Part shown: positions 26,271 to 35,036 of the stretch, in pieces
How the letters are laid out: every line of letters begins with the position of its first letter
How positions within the stretch are numbered: the first letter of the stretch is position 1
Source of the DNA: Exiguobacterium chiriqhucha RW-2
Lineage (GTDB): Bacteria; Bacillota; Bacilli; Exiguobacteriales; Exiguobacteriaceae
NCBI RefSeq assembly: GCF_000416965.1
Contig: NZ_ATCL01000014.1
Coordinates: 641,845-705,844 of the forward strand
Reading direction: 5' to 3'
Length of the DNA stretch: 64,000 nt
Position numbers and translations under genes: made by a program
The notes under the pieces: model-generated
Database searches by the model: none
The model's input: only the letters and a program-made list of their open reading frames with translations
What the model was told of the DNA's origin: nothing

Positions 26271-26755
26271 GCCATCTTCTTCGGTTTCGGTGGTCTCGAA
26301 TAGACGACGAGCACACCTCGATCAATCAAATAGGCGGCGAACAGACGTTTCGCCTCTTCAGAACGAACGGTTCGGTCGATTTGGATATACAATCGGCCGA
26401 GCTTTTTTTGTGACGTGCGGGTCAATAACCAGATGGAGTCGAGCGTGTACTGCCAACCGCGGAGCGTATCCGCGCCGATGTACATATACCGGTTCGACGT
26501 GCGCTCAAGCAAGTAATTGAGCCACCAGACGTCCCGGGCGAGCTTCATGGCGACACCGATGAAGAACGAGATGAACACGAACGACAGGACAGACAGAATC
26601 GGATGGATGGCGGTAAATCGTTCCCGGATGGGTTCGAAGGCGACGATGAGCAGTCCGACGGAAAAGGCGCCGGTGAACCACCAAAATCCGAAGTTAGAGA
26701 ATGAACGTTTCGGGTCATGCACCATATGATGACGGTTACGGATGACGGAAGCCAT
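26267..26755 (-). CDS. Two-helix membrane protein, unknown
   Basis: A 162-aa protein with two membrane helices (about residues 27-43 and 53-75) and a cytoplasmic C-terminal domain rich in basic residues (RYMYIGADTLRGWQ onwards, ending PPKPKKMA). The start at 26755 is chosen because AAAGGAGGTG lies just upstream. The family is not recognised. The gene converges on mhqD with a 4-base overlap of stop codons. Confidence 0.72.
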   Translation of the reverse strand: MASVIRNRHHMVHDPKRSFSNFGFWWFTGAFSVGLLIVAFEPIRERFTAIHPILSVLSFVFISFFIGVAMKLARDVWWLNYLLERTSNRYMYIGADTLRGWQYTLDSIWLLTRTSQKKLGRLYIQIDRTVRSEEAKRLFAAYLIDRGVLVVYSRPPKPKKMA

Positions 26756-26815
26756 TCTCCACACCTCCTTTTATTAGAATATTCTGATTATTTAGTAAGA
26801 CTACTATACTATACT

Positions 26816-26934
26816 GTACCCACTCTCGTCTATTTGAATACGCGCGAAACGTGCTCTAGCTTGAAGATTTCTTGACGTTTCGGCTTGCGGAGGGCAAATC
26901 CGGGGAATGATGACAGTGACGTCATCATTTTTTT
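26816..26934 (+). ncRNA. Candidate small RNA ending at a strong terminator
   Basis: No gene on the plus strand precedes the strong terminator at 26906. The 90 bases before it contain an inverted repeat CGAAACGT/ACGTTTCG (26845-26852 and 26875-26882). Two overlapping TATACT -10-like boxes (26805-26815) lie just upstream, though no good -35 is seen. A short independent transcript would explain this. No known RNA family is recognised. Confidence 0.3.
26906..26934 (+). terminator. Orphan terminator
   Basis: A perfect 9-bp stem AATGATGAC/GTCATCATT with a six-base loop, followed by seven T. The only gene ending upstream on the plus strand is mhqD, more than 600 bases away. Confidence 0.8.
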
Positions 26935-27031
26935 GTGGAATCGTAATTTCGCCGGCTCAAAAAATCGGCTATGATGGATGAGGCAAAAAAGAGAGAACAT
27001 CAGAAAACTAATCAGAACTAGAGGGAAAGAC

Positions 27032-28087
27032 ATGCGAAATCATTGGTACGATAATATTAAAGGCGTGCTCGTCTTGCTCGTCGTGTTCGGTCACTTGTTG
27101 ACCGACGTGCGCGGCGCGTATGACGACATCCTGCCAAAATGGGTCTATTTATTTTTATACACGTTCCACATGCCGTTGTTCATCATGTTGAGTGGTTACT
27201 TCTTCCGGGAGAACCGTTATTTGCGCGTCATCCAGTTGTTCGTCGTCTACGTCATCTGGCAAGTGATTCTCGGCTCGTGGTTCGCCTTCACCGAGGGCAT
27301 CCCGCTCTTATCACTCGAGAACCCTGCACTGAACATCTTGACGCCGTATTGGGCGCTCTGGTATTTGATGGCGATTATCATCTGGTACGTCATCACCCCG
27401 TACGTGACACAATTGAAAGGATACGTGCTGTTCGCGCTCTTGTTCGCGCTCCTGTTCGGCTTCCAAGCTGAGTCGACTGGGTTCTTCGCGCTCCGAAAAG
27501 TCATCATGTTCTATCCGTTCTTCTTGATCGGGAACTGGATGAGCGAACGGAACACGTTGAACTTCTTTGAATTGCCGAAGCGGGCCGAGCAACGCAACCG
27601 TTACCGAATTGGCGGTTTTGCCGTCTTCACGACGCTCACGCTCGGGCTGCTCGCCTCGATGAGTTTCCAACAGGAGGGTACGTTCTATCATATCGGTAAC
27701 TTGTTCAAATTCCGGTTCGCCTATGAATCGGCGGTGCCGGAGGCGATTTGGAGCGGGCCGTTCGCTTTCTTGATCGTCTACACGGTGTCGATTCTTATGG
27801 CGATCAGCTTCGCCTTGATGATTCCAGGGCGTGAACTGCCGGTGTTCACCCGGGCCGGGAAGTATAGTCTCTACGTCTATTTGGTGCACGTCTTCCTCGT
27901 CGTCGCCTGGAAGGCGTTCATCCCAGCCGGTTTCATGCCGACGTCGTGGCTCCAATTGCTCGTCTTGTTCGGCGTCGCCTTCTTGATCGTCCTGGTCATT
28001 ATCAGCCCACCGGTCGTCAAGTTGTTGAAGCCGCTCGTCGAAATCGACGTTCGCCGTGCCCAAGATGTGAAGGACGTGAAATCGTAA
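27032..28087 (+). CDS. Acyltransferase family membrane protein (COG3594-like)
   Basis: A 351-aa integral membrane protein with about 10 helices. The N-terminus RNHWYDNIKGVLVLLVVFGH carries the conserved His of acyltransferase-3 proteins and is characteristic of the fucose-4-O-acetylase-like group, which O-acetylates cell-surface sugars. The start at 27032 follows AGAGGGAAAG; an upstream in-frame ATG lacks a ribosome site. Codon use is that of the host, unlike the AT-rich acyltransferase at 17.3 kb. It is monocistronic. Confidence 0.88.
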   Translation: MRNHWYDNIKGVLVLLVVFGHLLTDVRGAYDDILPKWVYLFLYTFHMPLFIMLSGYFFRENRYLRVIQLFVVYVIWQVILGSWFAFTEGIPLLSLENPALNILTPYWALWYLMAIIIWYVITPYVTQLKGYVLFALLFALLFGFQAESTGFFALRKVIMFYPFFLIGNWMSERNTLNFFELPKRAEQRNRYRIGGFAVFTTLTLGLLASMSFQQEGTFYHIGNLFKFRFAYESAVPEAIWSGPFAFLIVYTVSILMAISFALMIPGRELPVFTRAGKYSLYVYLVHVFLVVAWKAFIPAGFMPTSWLQLLVLFGVAFLIVLVIISPPVVKLLKPLVEIDVRRAQDVKDVKS

Positions 28088-28160
28088 ACCCTTTTCTAAA
28101 TGGCGGTTTTCCGCTACACTTTAAGATGGGAAGCGAAACTAGAGTTAAGGAAGTGACACC

Positions 28161-28496
28161 ATGCCATACGAAAATGGAATGCACAGCACTGAAGGAGACG
28201 TCAACGTCTCACGCCACGTCGTGGAAATGATCGCCGCTGTCGCGGTCAAAGAGACGAAATACGTGTCGTTCACACAAGAAGATACGAAATTGTCAGAGCG
28301 CGCGCTCATGAAGCATGTCAAAGTCGACGAGTCGTCAGAAGGCGTCACAATCAACTTGTCACTTTACATCGCGTACGGTCAATCGATCGTCAAGACGGTG
28401 ACGGCCGTGCAAGAACGCATCACGCAAGACATGGACACGATGCTTGCCATGACACCGTTATCGGTGAACGTGAAAGTCGTCGGAATCCAATTATAA
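28161..28496 (+). CDS. Asp23/Gls24 family envelope stress protein
   Basis: A 111-aa Asp23/Gls24 protein. The family pattern is clear: GDVNVSRHVVEMIAAVAVKET at the N-terminus, a middle KHVKVDESSEGVTINLSLYIAYG strand pair, and the terminal SVNVKVVGI strand. Such proteins associate with the membrane or take part in cell-envelope stress and fatty-acid homeostasis in Firmicutes (Asp23, AmaP partners, YqhY). It is a single-gene unit with its own terminator. Confidence 0.88.
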   Translation: MPYENGMHSTEGDVNVSRHVVEMIAAVAVKETKYVSFTQEDTKLSERALMKHVKVDESSEGVTINLSLYIAYGQSIVKTVTAVQERITQDMDTMLAMTPLSVNVKVVGIQL

Positions 28497-28502
28497 GTCG
28501 TG

Positions 28503-28539
28503 GGAGAAGCACCTGCTTCTCCTGCTTTTTTATTTTTTT
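28503..28539 (+). terminator. Terminator after the Asp23-family gene
   Basis: GGAGAAGC pairs with GCTTCTCC, followed by a long T-rich tract. The pgmB regulatory region begins immediately after it. Confidence 0.88.
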
Positions 28540-28540
28540 G

Positions 28541-28607
28541 CGAAAGCGGTTGCATGATGATGGCTTTTTCATTTATAATAGAAATCGAACAAGTGCAACC
28601 GTTTGCA
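28541..28607 (+). promoter_or_regulatory. pgmB promoter flanked by two catabolite-type operators
   Basis: A promoter TTGCAT (28550-28555) - 18 bases - TATAAT (28574-28579) is flanked by two cre/LacI-family operator-like sites. Site 1, CGAAAGCGGTTGCA (28541-28554), overlaps the -35 and has one mismatch to the cre consensus. Site 2, TGCAACCGTTTGCA (28594-28607), is a full match and lies just after the expected transcription start. Confidence 0.7.
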
Positions 28608-28696
28608 TCAATGACCAATCGTGCAACGGGTACTTGTCAAGTTCCCTTAATGTAGTCTGACGACAGAAGCATTAGAAGGAAAGGCGGAAAGCATGT

Positions 28697-29362
28697 ATGT
28701 CGACGATTGAAGCAGTCATTTTTGATTTGGACGGTGTCATCACTGACACCGCGGAGTACCATTACCTCGCTTGGAAACAACTTGGAGAAGAGCTCGATAT
28801 TCCGTTTGACCGCGAGTTCAATGAGACGCTAAAAGGCGTGAGTCGGACGGACTCGCTCGAGCGCATCCTCGCGCTCGGTGGAAGACAGGACGATTTCACA
28901 CCGGATGAAAAAGCGGAACTCGCACAGAAGAAGAACGAGCATTACGTTGAACTCATTCAACACATCTCTTCAGCCGACTTGTTGCCGGGCATCATTTCAT
29001 TCCTCGATGAAATTAAAGAGGCTGGTCTCAAAATCGGAATGGCTTCGGCTTCTAAAAACGCATTCGCGGTCGTAGACGCACTTGGTGTCCGTCATTACTT
29101 CGATCACATTGTCGATGCAGCAACTGTCGCCGAATCAAAACCACATCCCGAAGTGTTTTTGAAGGCTGCCTCTGCCCTTGGCGTGAAACCCGAACATGCC
29201 ATCGGCGTTGAAGACGCAGCTGCAGGCGTAACTGCAATCAAAGCGGCAAACATGTTTGCTGTCGCCGTCGGGGAAGAGTCGATGCTCGGTCATGCAGACC
29301 TCATCGTTTCTTCGACCGATGAACTCTCGCTCGCACGCATCCTCGAACGCGTCGGCGCGTAA
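28697..29362 (+). CDS. pgmB: Beta-phosphoglucomutase
   Basis: A 221-aa HAD-superfamily enzyme. The catalytic Asp pair lies in FDLDGVITDTAEYH (nucleophile and acid/base), the cap helix contains LKGVSRTDSLERIL, and the later motifs are ASASKNA (Ser) and ESKPHPEVFLKAA (Lys). Length and cap sequence match beta-phosphoglucomutase, which converts beta-glucose 1-phosphate into glucose 6-phosphate after maltose- or trehalose-phosphorylase action. No phosphorylase gene is adjacent, so it works with an enzyme encoded elsewhere. Catabolite-type operators sit on its promoter. Confidence 0.93.
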   Translation: MSTIEAVIFDLDGVITDTAEYHYLAWKQLGEELDIPFDREFNETLKGVSRTDSLERILALGGRQDDFTPDEKAELAQKKNEHYVELIQHISSADLLPGIISFLDEIKEAGLKIGMASASKNAFAVVDALGVRHYFDHIVDAATVAESKPHPEVFLKAASALGVKPEHAIGVEDAAAGVTAIKAANMFAVAVGEESMLGHADLIVSSTDELSLARILERVGA

Positions 29363-29384
29363 AGACTACGATCATCTTCCGTGA

Positions 29385-29418
29385 GATGACGACTGCCCCG
29401 AACAGTCGTCATCTTTTT
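29385..29418 (+). terminator. Terminator after pgmB
   Basis: A perfect 11-bp stem GATGACGACTG/CAGTCGTCATC followed by five T. Confidence 0.92.
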
Positions 29419-29580
29419 GTGTTGGTCCAAAAGACCTAAAATAGATAGAAATGCCTAAAAATAGATGACAAGTACATTACAAAACCGTTACACTTTTATA
29501 TGGGAACAAGTAATAACTGGTAATAATTGATGAATTTGGGTGATGGGGAACATCAATTAGGTGTAGAGGAGGATTTGTGC

Positions 29581-29994
29581 ATGGAATCTACAAACGTGAA
29601 TGAAAATATTTATCGGGAACTGATGGAGATCGAAGAGTCGTATCGCCAGCTGCAACGCAGGGCCGAGTATTTGATTTCGGAACTGAACCGGAACAAGCGG
29701 GAAGAAGAATCGCTACTCGATCCGTCAAAACGAATGCGCCCACGTCGCGTCAATCAACGTTATCCGCTCGAGGTCTATGTCCATCAGGTAACAGACCTGT
29801 TGAAGGAACGGAAGACGATGAGCGTGCGGGACATTCAAATGGAGCTCGAGTTGCGTTATCGTCACCACATTAGCAATATTTACCAGCTAATGGTGAAAAT
29901 CGAGTCCGTCAATCCTGACATCAAAAAAGTAGGACGCGGGTTATATACATACGAAGCCACGGATGACGTGACGACGCACCCGGCCCACGCCTGA
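29581..29994 (+). CDS. Rok-like DNA-binding protein
   Basis: A 137-aa protein with three parts: an N-terminal coiled coil (about residues 8-45), a basic linker (SKRMRPRRVNQR), and a C-terminal winged-helix-like domain (about 65-128). The end of that domain, NPDIKKVGRGLYTYE, closely resembles the end of the Rok winged helix of B. subtilis (YPEVKKPYRGQYILE, from memory). Rok is a nucleoid-associated repressor that binds AT-rich, often foreign, DNA. The start follows TAGAGGAGGATTT. The 160 bases upstream are AT-rich and carry a direct repeat (CCTAAAATAGATAGA at 29435, CCTAAAAATAGATGA at 29454), perhaps for autoregulation. Confidence 0.6.
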   Translation: MESTNVNENIYRELMEIEESYRQLQRRAEYLISELNRNKREEESLLDPSKRMRPRRVNQRYPLEVYVHQVTDLLKERKTMSVRDIQMELELRYRHHISNIYQLMVKIESVNPDIKKVGRGLYTYEATDDVTTHPAHA

Positions 29995-29999
29995 CCAGA

Positions 30000-30029
30000 C
30001 CCGACGAGATTCACTCGTCGGGATTTTTT
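30000..30029 (+). terminator. Terminator after the Rok-like gene
   Basis: A perfect 9-bp stem CCCGACGAG/CTCGTCGGG, followed by a T run. Confidence 0.88.
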
Positions 30030-30118
30030 GTTGTAACATTTCTGATACGTCTCGCCTCACGGGAAATATGCTATAATTCGCCAGAGTCTATTTTTTTATG
30101 AGAGAGGAACGTTGGCCC

Positions 30119-31171
30119 ATGTTATGGATTGCCATGTTGGTCAGTTTTGTGATGGCCATCTTAATCACGCCGCTCGTTCGCCGGTTTGCTTTTCTGATCG
30201 GAGCGGTCGATCACCCGAACGCCCGAAAAGTACATTTACGGACGATGCCACGGATCGGCGGCCTCGCCATCTTCATCGCTTTCTTTATCGGCTATGCGCT
30301 CCTATTGCCGACGAGCCGTTATAACGATGCCATCTTGATTGGGGCGGTCGTCATCCTGTTGACCGGTTTGATTGATGATCGCTTCCAACTGACGGCCCGC
30401 GTCAAACTGATGGGCCAGATGATCGCGACCGTCATCGTCTTGAACTCAGGCATGCGCATCGAATTGATTAACCTGCCGTTCGACCAACAGCTGTATCTCG
30501 GTTCGTGGAGCATCCCGGTGACGGTGCTCTGGCTGATCGGCATCACGAACGCCATCAACTTGATCGACGGTCTCGACGGACTCGCCGCCGGGGTCTCGAG
30601 CATCGCCCTCGGGACGATCGCGCTGCTCGCAATCATCCAAGGGAACGTTTATTTGACGATGATGGCGCTGTTGCTCCTGGCGAGCACGCTCGGCTTTCTC
30701 GTCCATAACTTCTATCCAGCGAAGATATTCATGGGCGACACCGGGGCGCTCTTCCTCGGCTATATGCTCGCCGTCTTCTCCTTGATCGGATTCAAGAACG
30801 TGACGCTGTTCTCGCTCGTCGTCCCGGTCCTCTTGCTCGGTCTGCCGATCTCGGACACGATTTTTGCGATCGTCCGTCGGCTCGTGCAAGGGCGTCCGCC
30901 GATGTCGCCTGATAAGTCGCATATGCATCACCAGTTGATCGATATGGGCTTCACGACGCGGCAAGCCGTCCTGCTCATGTATGGGATGACGTTCTTCTTC
31001 GGCATCGCCTCGATTCTGTTCGCGAAGACGACGATGCTCGGAGCCATCATCACGTTCGTCATCGTCCTGATCGTCATCGAGCTGATCGTCGAGTCGACCG
31101 AGTTGATTCACCCGAACTATAAGCCGATTATCCAGACGTCCCGGCGTCTGCTCGGACGACCGAAGACATGA
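30119..31171 (+). CDS. tagO: Undecaprenyl-phosphate GlcNAc-1-phosphate transferase (TagO/WecA type)
   Basis: A 350-aa polytopic membrane protein of the MraY/WecA family that starts wall teichoic acid synthesis by moving GlcNAc-1-P from UDP-GlcNAc to undecaprenyl phosphate. Visible family motifs are DHPNARKVH, the Asp-rich GLIDDRF and NLIDGLDGLAAG, KIFMGDTGALFLGY, and the His-rich loop DKSHMHHQL. The ATG at 30119 is chosen because GAGAGGA lies between it and an earlier ATG. Its place beside an LCP transferase gene supports the teichoic acid role. Confidence 0.92.
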   Translation: MLWIAMLVSFVMAILITPLVRRFAFLIGAVDHPNARKVHLRTMPRIGGLAIFIAFFIGYALLLPTSRYNDAILIGAVVILLTGLIDDRFQLTARVKLMGQMIATVIVLNSGMRIELINLPFDQQLYLGSWSIPVTVLWLIGITNAINLIDGLDGLAAGVSSIALGTIALLAIIQGNVYLTMMALLLLASTLGFLVHNFYPAKIFMGDTGALFLGYMLAVFSLIGFKNVTLFSLVVPVLLLGLPISDTIFAIVRRLVQGRPPMSPDKSHMHHQLIDMGFTTRQAVLLMYGMTFFFGIASILFAKTTMLGAIITFVIVLIVIELIVESTELIHPNYKPIIQTSRRLLGRPKT

Positions 31172-31180
31172 AGCATCAAC

Positions 31181-31216
31181 AAAAGCCCAAGGACATCGTG
31201 TCCTTGGGCTTTTGTT
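31181..31216. terminator. Bidirectional terminator between tagO and the LCP gene
   Basis: A perfect 15-bp stem AAAAGCCCAAGGACA/TGTCCTTGGGCTTTT with a TCG loop, able to serve both convergent genes. Confidence 0.92.
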
Positions 31217-31219
31217 TGG

Positions 31220-32242
31220 TCAGTAGGTCGTCGTTTCGCTGAAACCGTCTTCTGTTTCATTCAAACCGTCGCCGGTCCCGTTGTCACGATCTTCCGCCGT
31301 GAGCGGGAGGCCGAGCTCGGTCTTCAAGAGCGAGCGCTTCTCACTCAAGTCGGCCGGGTCGAGCTCGTAATAGTAGACGCCGCCGAGCGTCAAGTCGCCG
31401 CCTGCGAGCGTCTCCTGGTTGAACGAGCGGAGCGACTTCGTGTACGGCTGCAGCTGGGACGCCTCGGAGAGGGACATGTTCGTTCGGATGTTATCGCCGA
31501 CCGCATTCATGATCCGGTTTAGCTTCGTGAACGAATTGATCGTCGTCGCCTCGTTGATGATGGCCTCGAGCACTTGCTGTTGACGTTTCGCCCGTCCGAC
31601 GTCGCCTTCAGGGTCGTCTTTGCGCATGCGCGCGTAGGCGAGCGCTTCCTTGCCGTCTAGCGTCTGGACGCCCGGTTCGAGCTCGACGTTGCCGGTCGCC
31701 CGCCCGGAGATTGGGACGAGCACATCGACCTCGACGCCGCCGACCGCATCGACGAGATCCTCGATGCCATCAAAGTTGATCGTCGCGTAATAGTCGATCG
31801 GGATGTCGAACAGCTTCTCGACCGTCGCGATCGTCGTGTCGATGCCACCGTAAGCGTAGGCGTGGTTGATCTTGTCCTTGAACTCGCCATCGGTCGTGAC
31901 GATGTCGACATACGAGTCGCGCGGGATGCTGACGAGCGTCACTTGGCGCGATTCCTTGTTGAACGTCGCCACCATGAGCGAGTCGGTCCGTCCTTCTTCG
32001 AGCGAGGCGCCGCCATCGACACCGGCGAGTAAGACGGAGAAGTGATCTTTCGTCAAATCGACCGTCTCTTCACGTCGGTCCGACTTGTCCCCCCGTGTCA
32101 GTTCGCTGTTCGTGTTCTCCGCCGTCTCGTTCGCCTTATAGACGAAGTAGCCGAAGGCCGACCCGCCGATCAGTAAGACGAGGCCGAGCACGAGCAGTAC
32201 GATTTTCCACACGGGACGTTTCTTGCGGGAGTCTTGTTCCAT
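31220..32242 (-). CDS. LytR-CpsA-Psr (LCP) family glycopolymer transferase
   Basis: A 340-aa membrane-anchored LCP protein: a short basic cytoplasmic end, one helix at about residues 11-31 and an extracellular catalytic domain. Typical motifs are LLAGVDGG, the Arg-containing TDSLMVATFNKESRQVTLVSIPRDSYV, KINHAYAYGG, and DGKEALAYARMRKDDPEGDVGRAKRQQQV. LCP enzymes attach wall teichoic acid or other glycopolymers to peptidoglycan. In B. subtilis the equivalent position next to tagO and yvyE holds tagV (yvhJ), so this is probably the counterpart. Confidence 0.93.
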   Translation of the reverse strand: MEQDSRKKRPVWKIVLLVLGLVLLIGGSAFGYFVYKANETAENTNSELTRGDKSDRREETVDLTKDHFSVLLAGVDGGASLEEGRTDSLMVATFNKESRQVTLVSIPRDSYVDIVTTDGEFKDKINHAYAYGGIDTTIATVEKLFDIPIDYYATINFDGIEDLVDAVGGVEVDVLVPISGRATGNVELEPGVQTLDGKEALAYARMRKDDPEGDVGRAKRQQQVLEAIINEATTINSFTKLNRIMNAVGDNIRTNMSLSEASQLQPYTKSLRSFNQETLAGGDLTLGGVYYYELDPADLSEKRSLLKTELGLPLTAEDRDNGTGDGLNETEDGFSETTTY

Positions 32243-32283
32243 GTCGTCTCCTCATTTCATTCGTTTCCTTTAGTATACGTGAC

Positions 32284-32925
32284 CTACCGCACAAAATCAC
32301 GTTCGATGATACGTTGGTCCTGGGTCTCGAGTCCTCCTTGGCCGTTCGTCAAATCGACCAGCCAGGCGAGGGCGGCCTCGGTCTCCTCGACCGGCACCGA
32401 GATGTGGAACGTGACGGTGTCCGCGTAGACGATGTCGTCGAGAAGGTACGACGATTGCCGCAGCTCGTTCTCGACCTTGCCGATCCAGCCGTAATCGACC
32501 GTGAGCGTCAACCGTTGCATCGGGATGCGTTCGACGATGCCGACCGCGTCGAGCCCTTCGCTCACCGTGCCGCCATAGGCGCGGATGAGTCCGCCACCGC
32601 CGAGCTTGATGCCGCCGAAGTAGCGGGTGACGACGACAACCGTGTCCTTCAACTCGCGTTTACGGAGCACCTCGAGCATCGGCAGCCCGGCCGTTCCGCT
32701 CGGCTCGCCGTCATCGTTCGCTTTTTGGAACTCGTTCCGTTCGCCGATGATATAGGCCGAACAGTTGTGGTTGGCGCTCCAGTGCGCCTTTTTGATGGCT
32801 TGAATGAACGCCTGCGCCTCGTCCTCGGACGTCACGCGTTTGAAGTGGGCGATAAATTTTGACTTTTGAATGACGACCTCGTATTCTCCGTCTTGTTTTA
32901 TAGTATAATTTTGTTCAGCAGACAT
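32284..32925 (-). CDS. yigZ: YigZ/IMPACT family protein
   Basis: A 213-aa protein with an N-terminal IMPACT domain (about residues 15-125; KSKFIAHFKRV, NDDGEPSGTAGLPMLEVL, and VVVTRYFGGIKLGGGGLIRAYG are the hallmark segments) and a C-terminal ferredoxin-like DUF1949 domain. It is the counterpart of B. subtilis YvyE, in the same position between the LCP gene and degS. The biochemical role is not firmly established; related proteins bind ribosomes or nucleic acids. Confidence 0.92.
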   Translation of the reverse strand: MSAEQNYTIKQDGEYEVVIQKSKFIAHFKRVTSEDEAQAFIQAIKKAHWSANHNCSAYIIGERNEFQKANDDGEPSGTAGLPMLEVLRKRELKDTVVVVTRYFGGIKLGGGGLIRAYGGTVSEGLDAVGIVERIPMQRLTLTVDYGWIGKVENELRQSSYLLDDIVYADTVTFHISVPVEETEAALAWLVDLTNGQGGLETQDQRIIERDFVR

Positions 32926-33099
32926 TTCTGAAAATTCTCCTTTCTATTTTTGAATATTTTTTTTAAAATTCAAGTAGGCGTCAACGCCAGTTGCGGCGAA
33001 ATGGAAGGAGAGCCTCCAAGTTTTACTGTAAACGAACGTTCCGCAGACGATAATAGGAATAGATGAGGACTTACTACCGAATTATTAGGGGATGGCATC

Positions 33100-34224
33100 G
33101 TGAATCATATTACCGATCGTACAGCTTTAGAACATATCATAACAAATATGATTGATACGGTGACGGAAAGTAAAGAGGAGATCGTCCGGATTACCGAGAG
33201 TTCGGCCAACGAGTATTCGTTGATCCAGAACGAACTGAAAGAGTTGACGCAAAAGATCGAGTTTTACATCGAGGAGTCGGAACGGCTCGACCTGCTCGTG
33301 AAAGCGGCGAAGAACAAACTCGTCCAAGTGAGCAAGAAGTTTCATATACATAGCGAGCAAGAGATTCGGGAGGCGTACGAACGCGCCAACCAGATGCAGC
33401 TCGAGCGTTTTCTCATCCAAAAGGAAGAGATGGCCGGCCAACAGCGTCGCAACGACCTCGAACGCCGCCTGCTCATCCTCGAGGACACGATCGAGCGGGC
33501 CGACAAGCTCGTCAGCCGCGTCTCCGTCGTGCTGAACTTCCTGCGGGACGACCTGCAGCAAGAGTATTCGGACATGATGAAGAAGCAAGAGATGGCGATC
33601 AGCGTCTTTGAGGCGGCCGAACGCGAACGGCGCCACCTCGCCCGTGAGATGCACGACGGACCAGCGCAATCGCTTGCCCACATCTTGATTCGGGCCGATT
33701 TGATCGAGAAGACGTACGACAAGCGGGGGAAAGACGAGGCGTTCGCCGAACTGCACGAGCTGAAACGCCTCATCCGCGGCGCGCTCGTCGACGTCCGGCG
33801 ACTCATCTACGACCTTCGTCCGATGTCGCTTGACGACCTCGGTTTCTTGCCGACGCTCGAACGCTATCTCCATCAGACGGAAGAGTACACGGCCATCAAG
33901 ACCCGGCTCAACTACCGGGGCTCGCGGGCCCGTCTCCCCGAACGATTGGAGATCAACGTGTTCCGGCTCGTCCAAGAGGCAGTCCAAAACGCGATCAAAC
34001 ATTCGAAGACGGCGGAGATTATCGTCAACGTCGAGCAAGCGCATGATGCGATACATATTCATGTACGCGACCATGGGGTCGGATTCGTGCCGAGTTCGAT
34101 TGGCGAAGAGTCATTCGGGATCGTTGGGATGCGAGAACGGATCGAGCTTGTGAACGGAAGCATGACCATTGATTCGGAAGTCGGCAAAGGGACGGTCGTC
34201 CGTATGTCGATTCCGATCACGTAA
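33100..34224 (+). CDS. degS: Cytoplasmic sensor histidine kinase DegS
   Basis: A 374-aa soluble histidine kinase with a long coiled-coil sensor region (about residues 20-170), a HisKA_3 domain with phosphoacceptor His185 ([15 protein letters not shown]), and a HATPase domain (N-box [15 protein letters not shown]-boxes HVRDHGVGF and [13 protein letters not shown]). No membrane helix is present, as in B. subtilis DegS. It phosphorylates DegU, encoded 25 bases downstream. Translation appears to start at GTG 33100 after AGGGGATGG. Confidence 0.95.
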   Translation: MNHITDRTALEHIITNMIDTVTESKEEIVRITESSANEYSLIQNELKELTQKIEFYIEESERLDLLVKAAKNKLVQVSKKFHIHSEQEIREAYERANQMQLERFLIQKEEMAGQQRRNDLERRLLILEDTIERADKLVSRVSVVLNFLRDDLQQEYSDMMKKQEMAISVFEAAERERRHLAREMHDGPAQSLAHILIRADLIEKTYDKRGKDEAFAELHELKRLIRGALVDVRRLIYDLRPMSLDDLGFLPTLERYLHQTEEYTAIKTRLNYRGSRARLPERLEINVFRLVQEAVQNAIKHSKTAEIIVNVEQAHDAIHIHVRDHGVGFVPSSIGEESFGIVGMRERIELVNGSMTIDSEVGKGTVVRMSIPIT

Positions 34225-34249
34225 GACAAGAACAAGGGGGAGTATCCAG

Positions 34250-34942
34250 ATGGAACAATTACAAACACGCATCGCGATTGTGGATGACCATGAGCTGTTT
34301 CGAGAAGGCTTGAAACGGATTTTTGATTTAGAGGACGAGTTCACGGTCGTCGCCGAAGGGCGTACCGGAATCGAGGCGATTCGCATCGCCGCGGACCACA
34401 AGCCGGAAATCTTGATTCTCGACATCAACATGCCCGAATTGAACGGGATTGAGGCGACGAAGCAGTTGTCCGTGCTCTCACCAGAGACGCGCGTCCTCAT
34501 CCTGTCGATTCACGACGATGAGTCGTACATCACGCATGCACTCGAAGCCGGGGCATCTGGGTTCTTGCTCAAAGAAGTCGCATCGACCGAGCTCATCTCG
34601 GCCGTGCGCTCGGTCGCGAAGGACGGGGCATACTTGCACCCGAAAGTGACGACGAACGTCTTGAAAGAGTACCGTCGCTTGCTCCAATTCAAAGGCGAAC
34701 AGGCCGGCCGTAACGTCGAGAGCCGTACTGACGATCCCGTCTACCAATTGCTGTCACGCCGTGAGGTCGAAGTGTTGCACTTGCTCGCCGAGGGCCGTTC
34801 GAACCGCGATATTAGCGACATGCTGTTCATCAGTGAGAAGACGGTCAAAAACCACGTCTCATCGGTGCTTCGCAAGATGGAAGTGAACGACCGTACGCAA
34901 GCCGTCGTCGATGCCATCCGTCGCGGATGGGTTGAGATTTGA
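34250..34942 (+). CDS. degU: Response regulator DegU
   Basis: A 230-aa NarL/LuxR-type response regulator. The receiver domain has the phospho-acceptor Asp58 ([12 protein letters not shown]), the acidic pair in VDDHE, Thr/Ser in ILSIHDD and Lys in FLLKEV. The C-terminal helix-turn-helix is [21 protein letters not shown] with [15 protein letters not shown]. DegU controls exoenzymes, motility and competence in Bacillus; here the competence and flagellar genes lie downstream in the same block. The start at 34250 follows AAGGGGGA. Confidence 0.96.
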   Translation: MEQLQTRIAIVDDHELFREGLKRIFDLEDEFTVVAEGRTGIEAIRIAADHKPEILILDINMPELNGIEATKQLSVLSPETRVLILSIHDDESYITHALEAGASGFLLKEVASTELISAVRSVAKDGAYLHPKVTTNVLKEYRRLLQFKGEQAGRNVESRTDDPVYQLLSRREVEVLHLLAEGRSNRDISDMLFISEKTVKNHVSSVLRKMEVNDRTQAVVDAIRRGWVEI

Positions 34943-35036
34943 CCCCGACCGATGCAATACATCGTTTTTATGCTACAATATGGAATGGAATCTACATTCA
35001 ATTGGAAAATGAAACGATGTAAAGTGAGGATATAGC

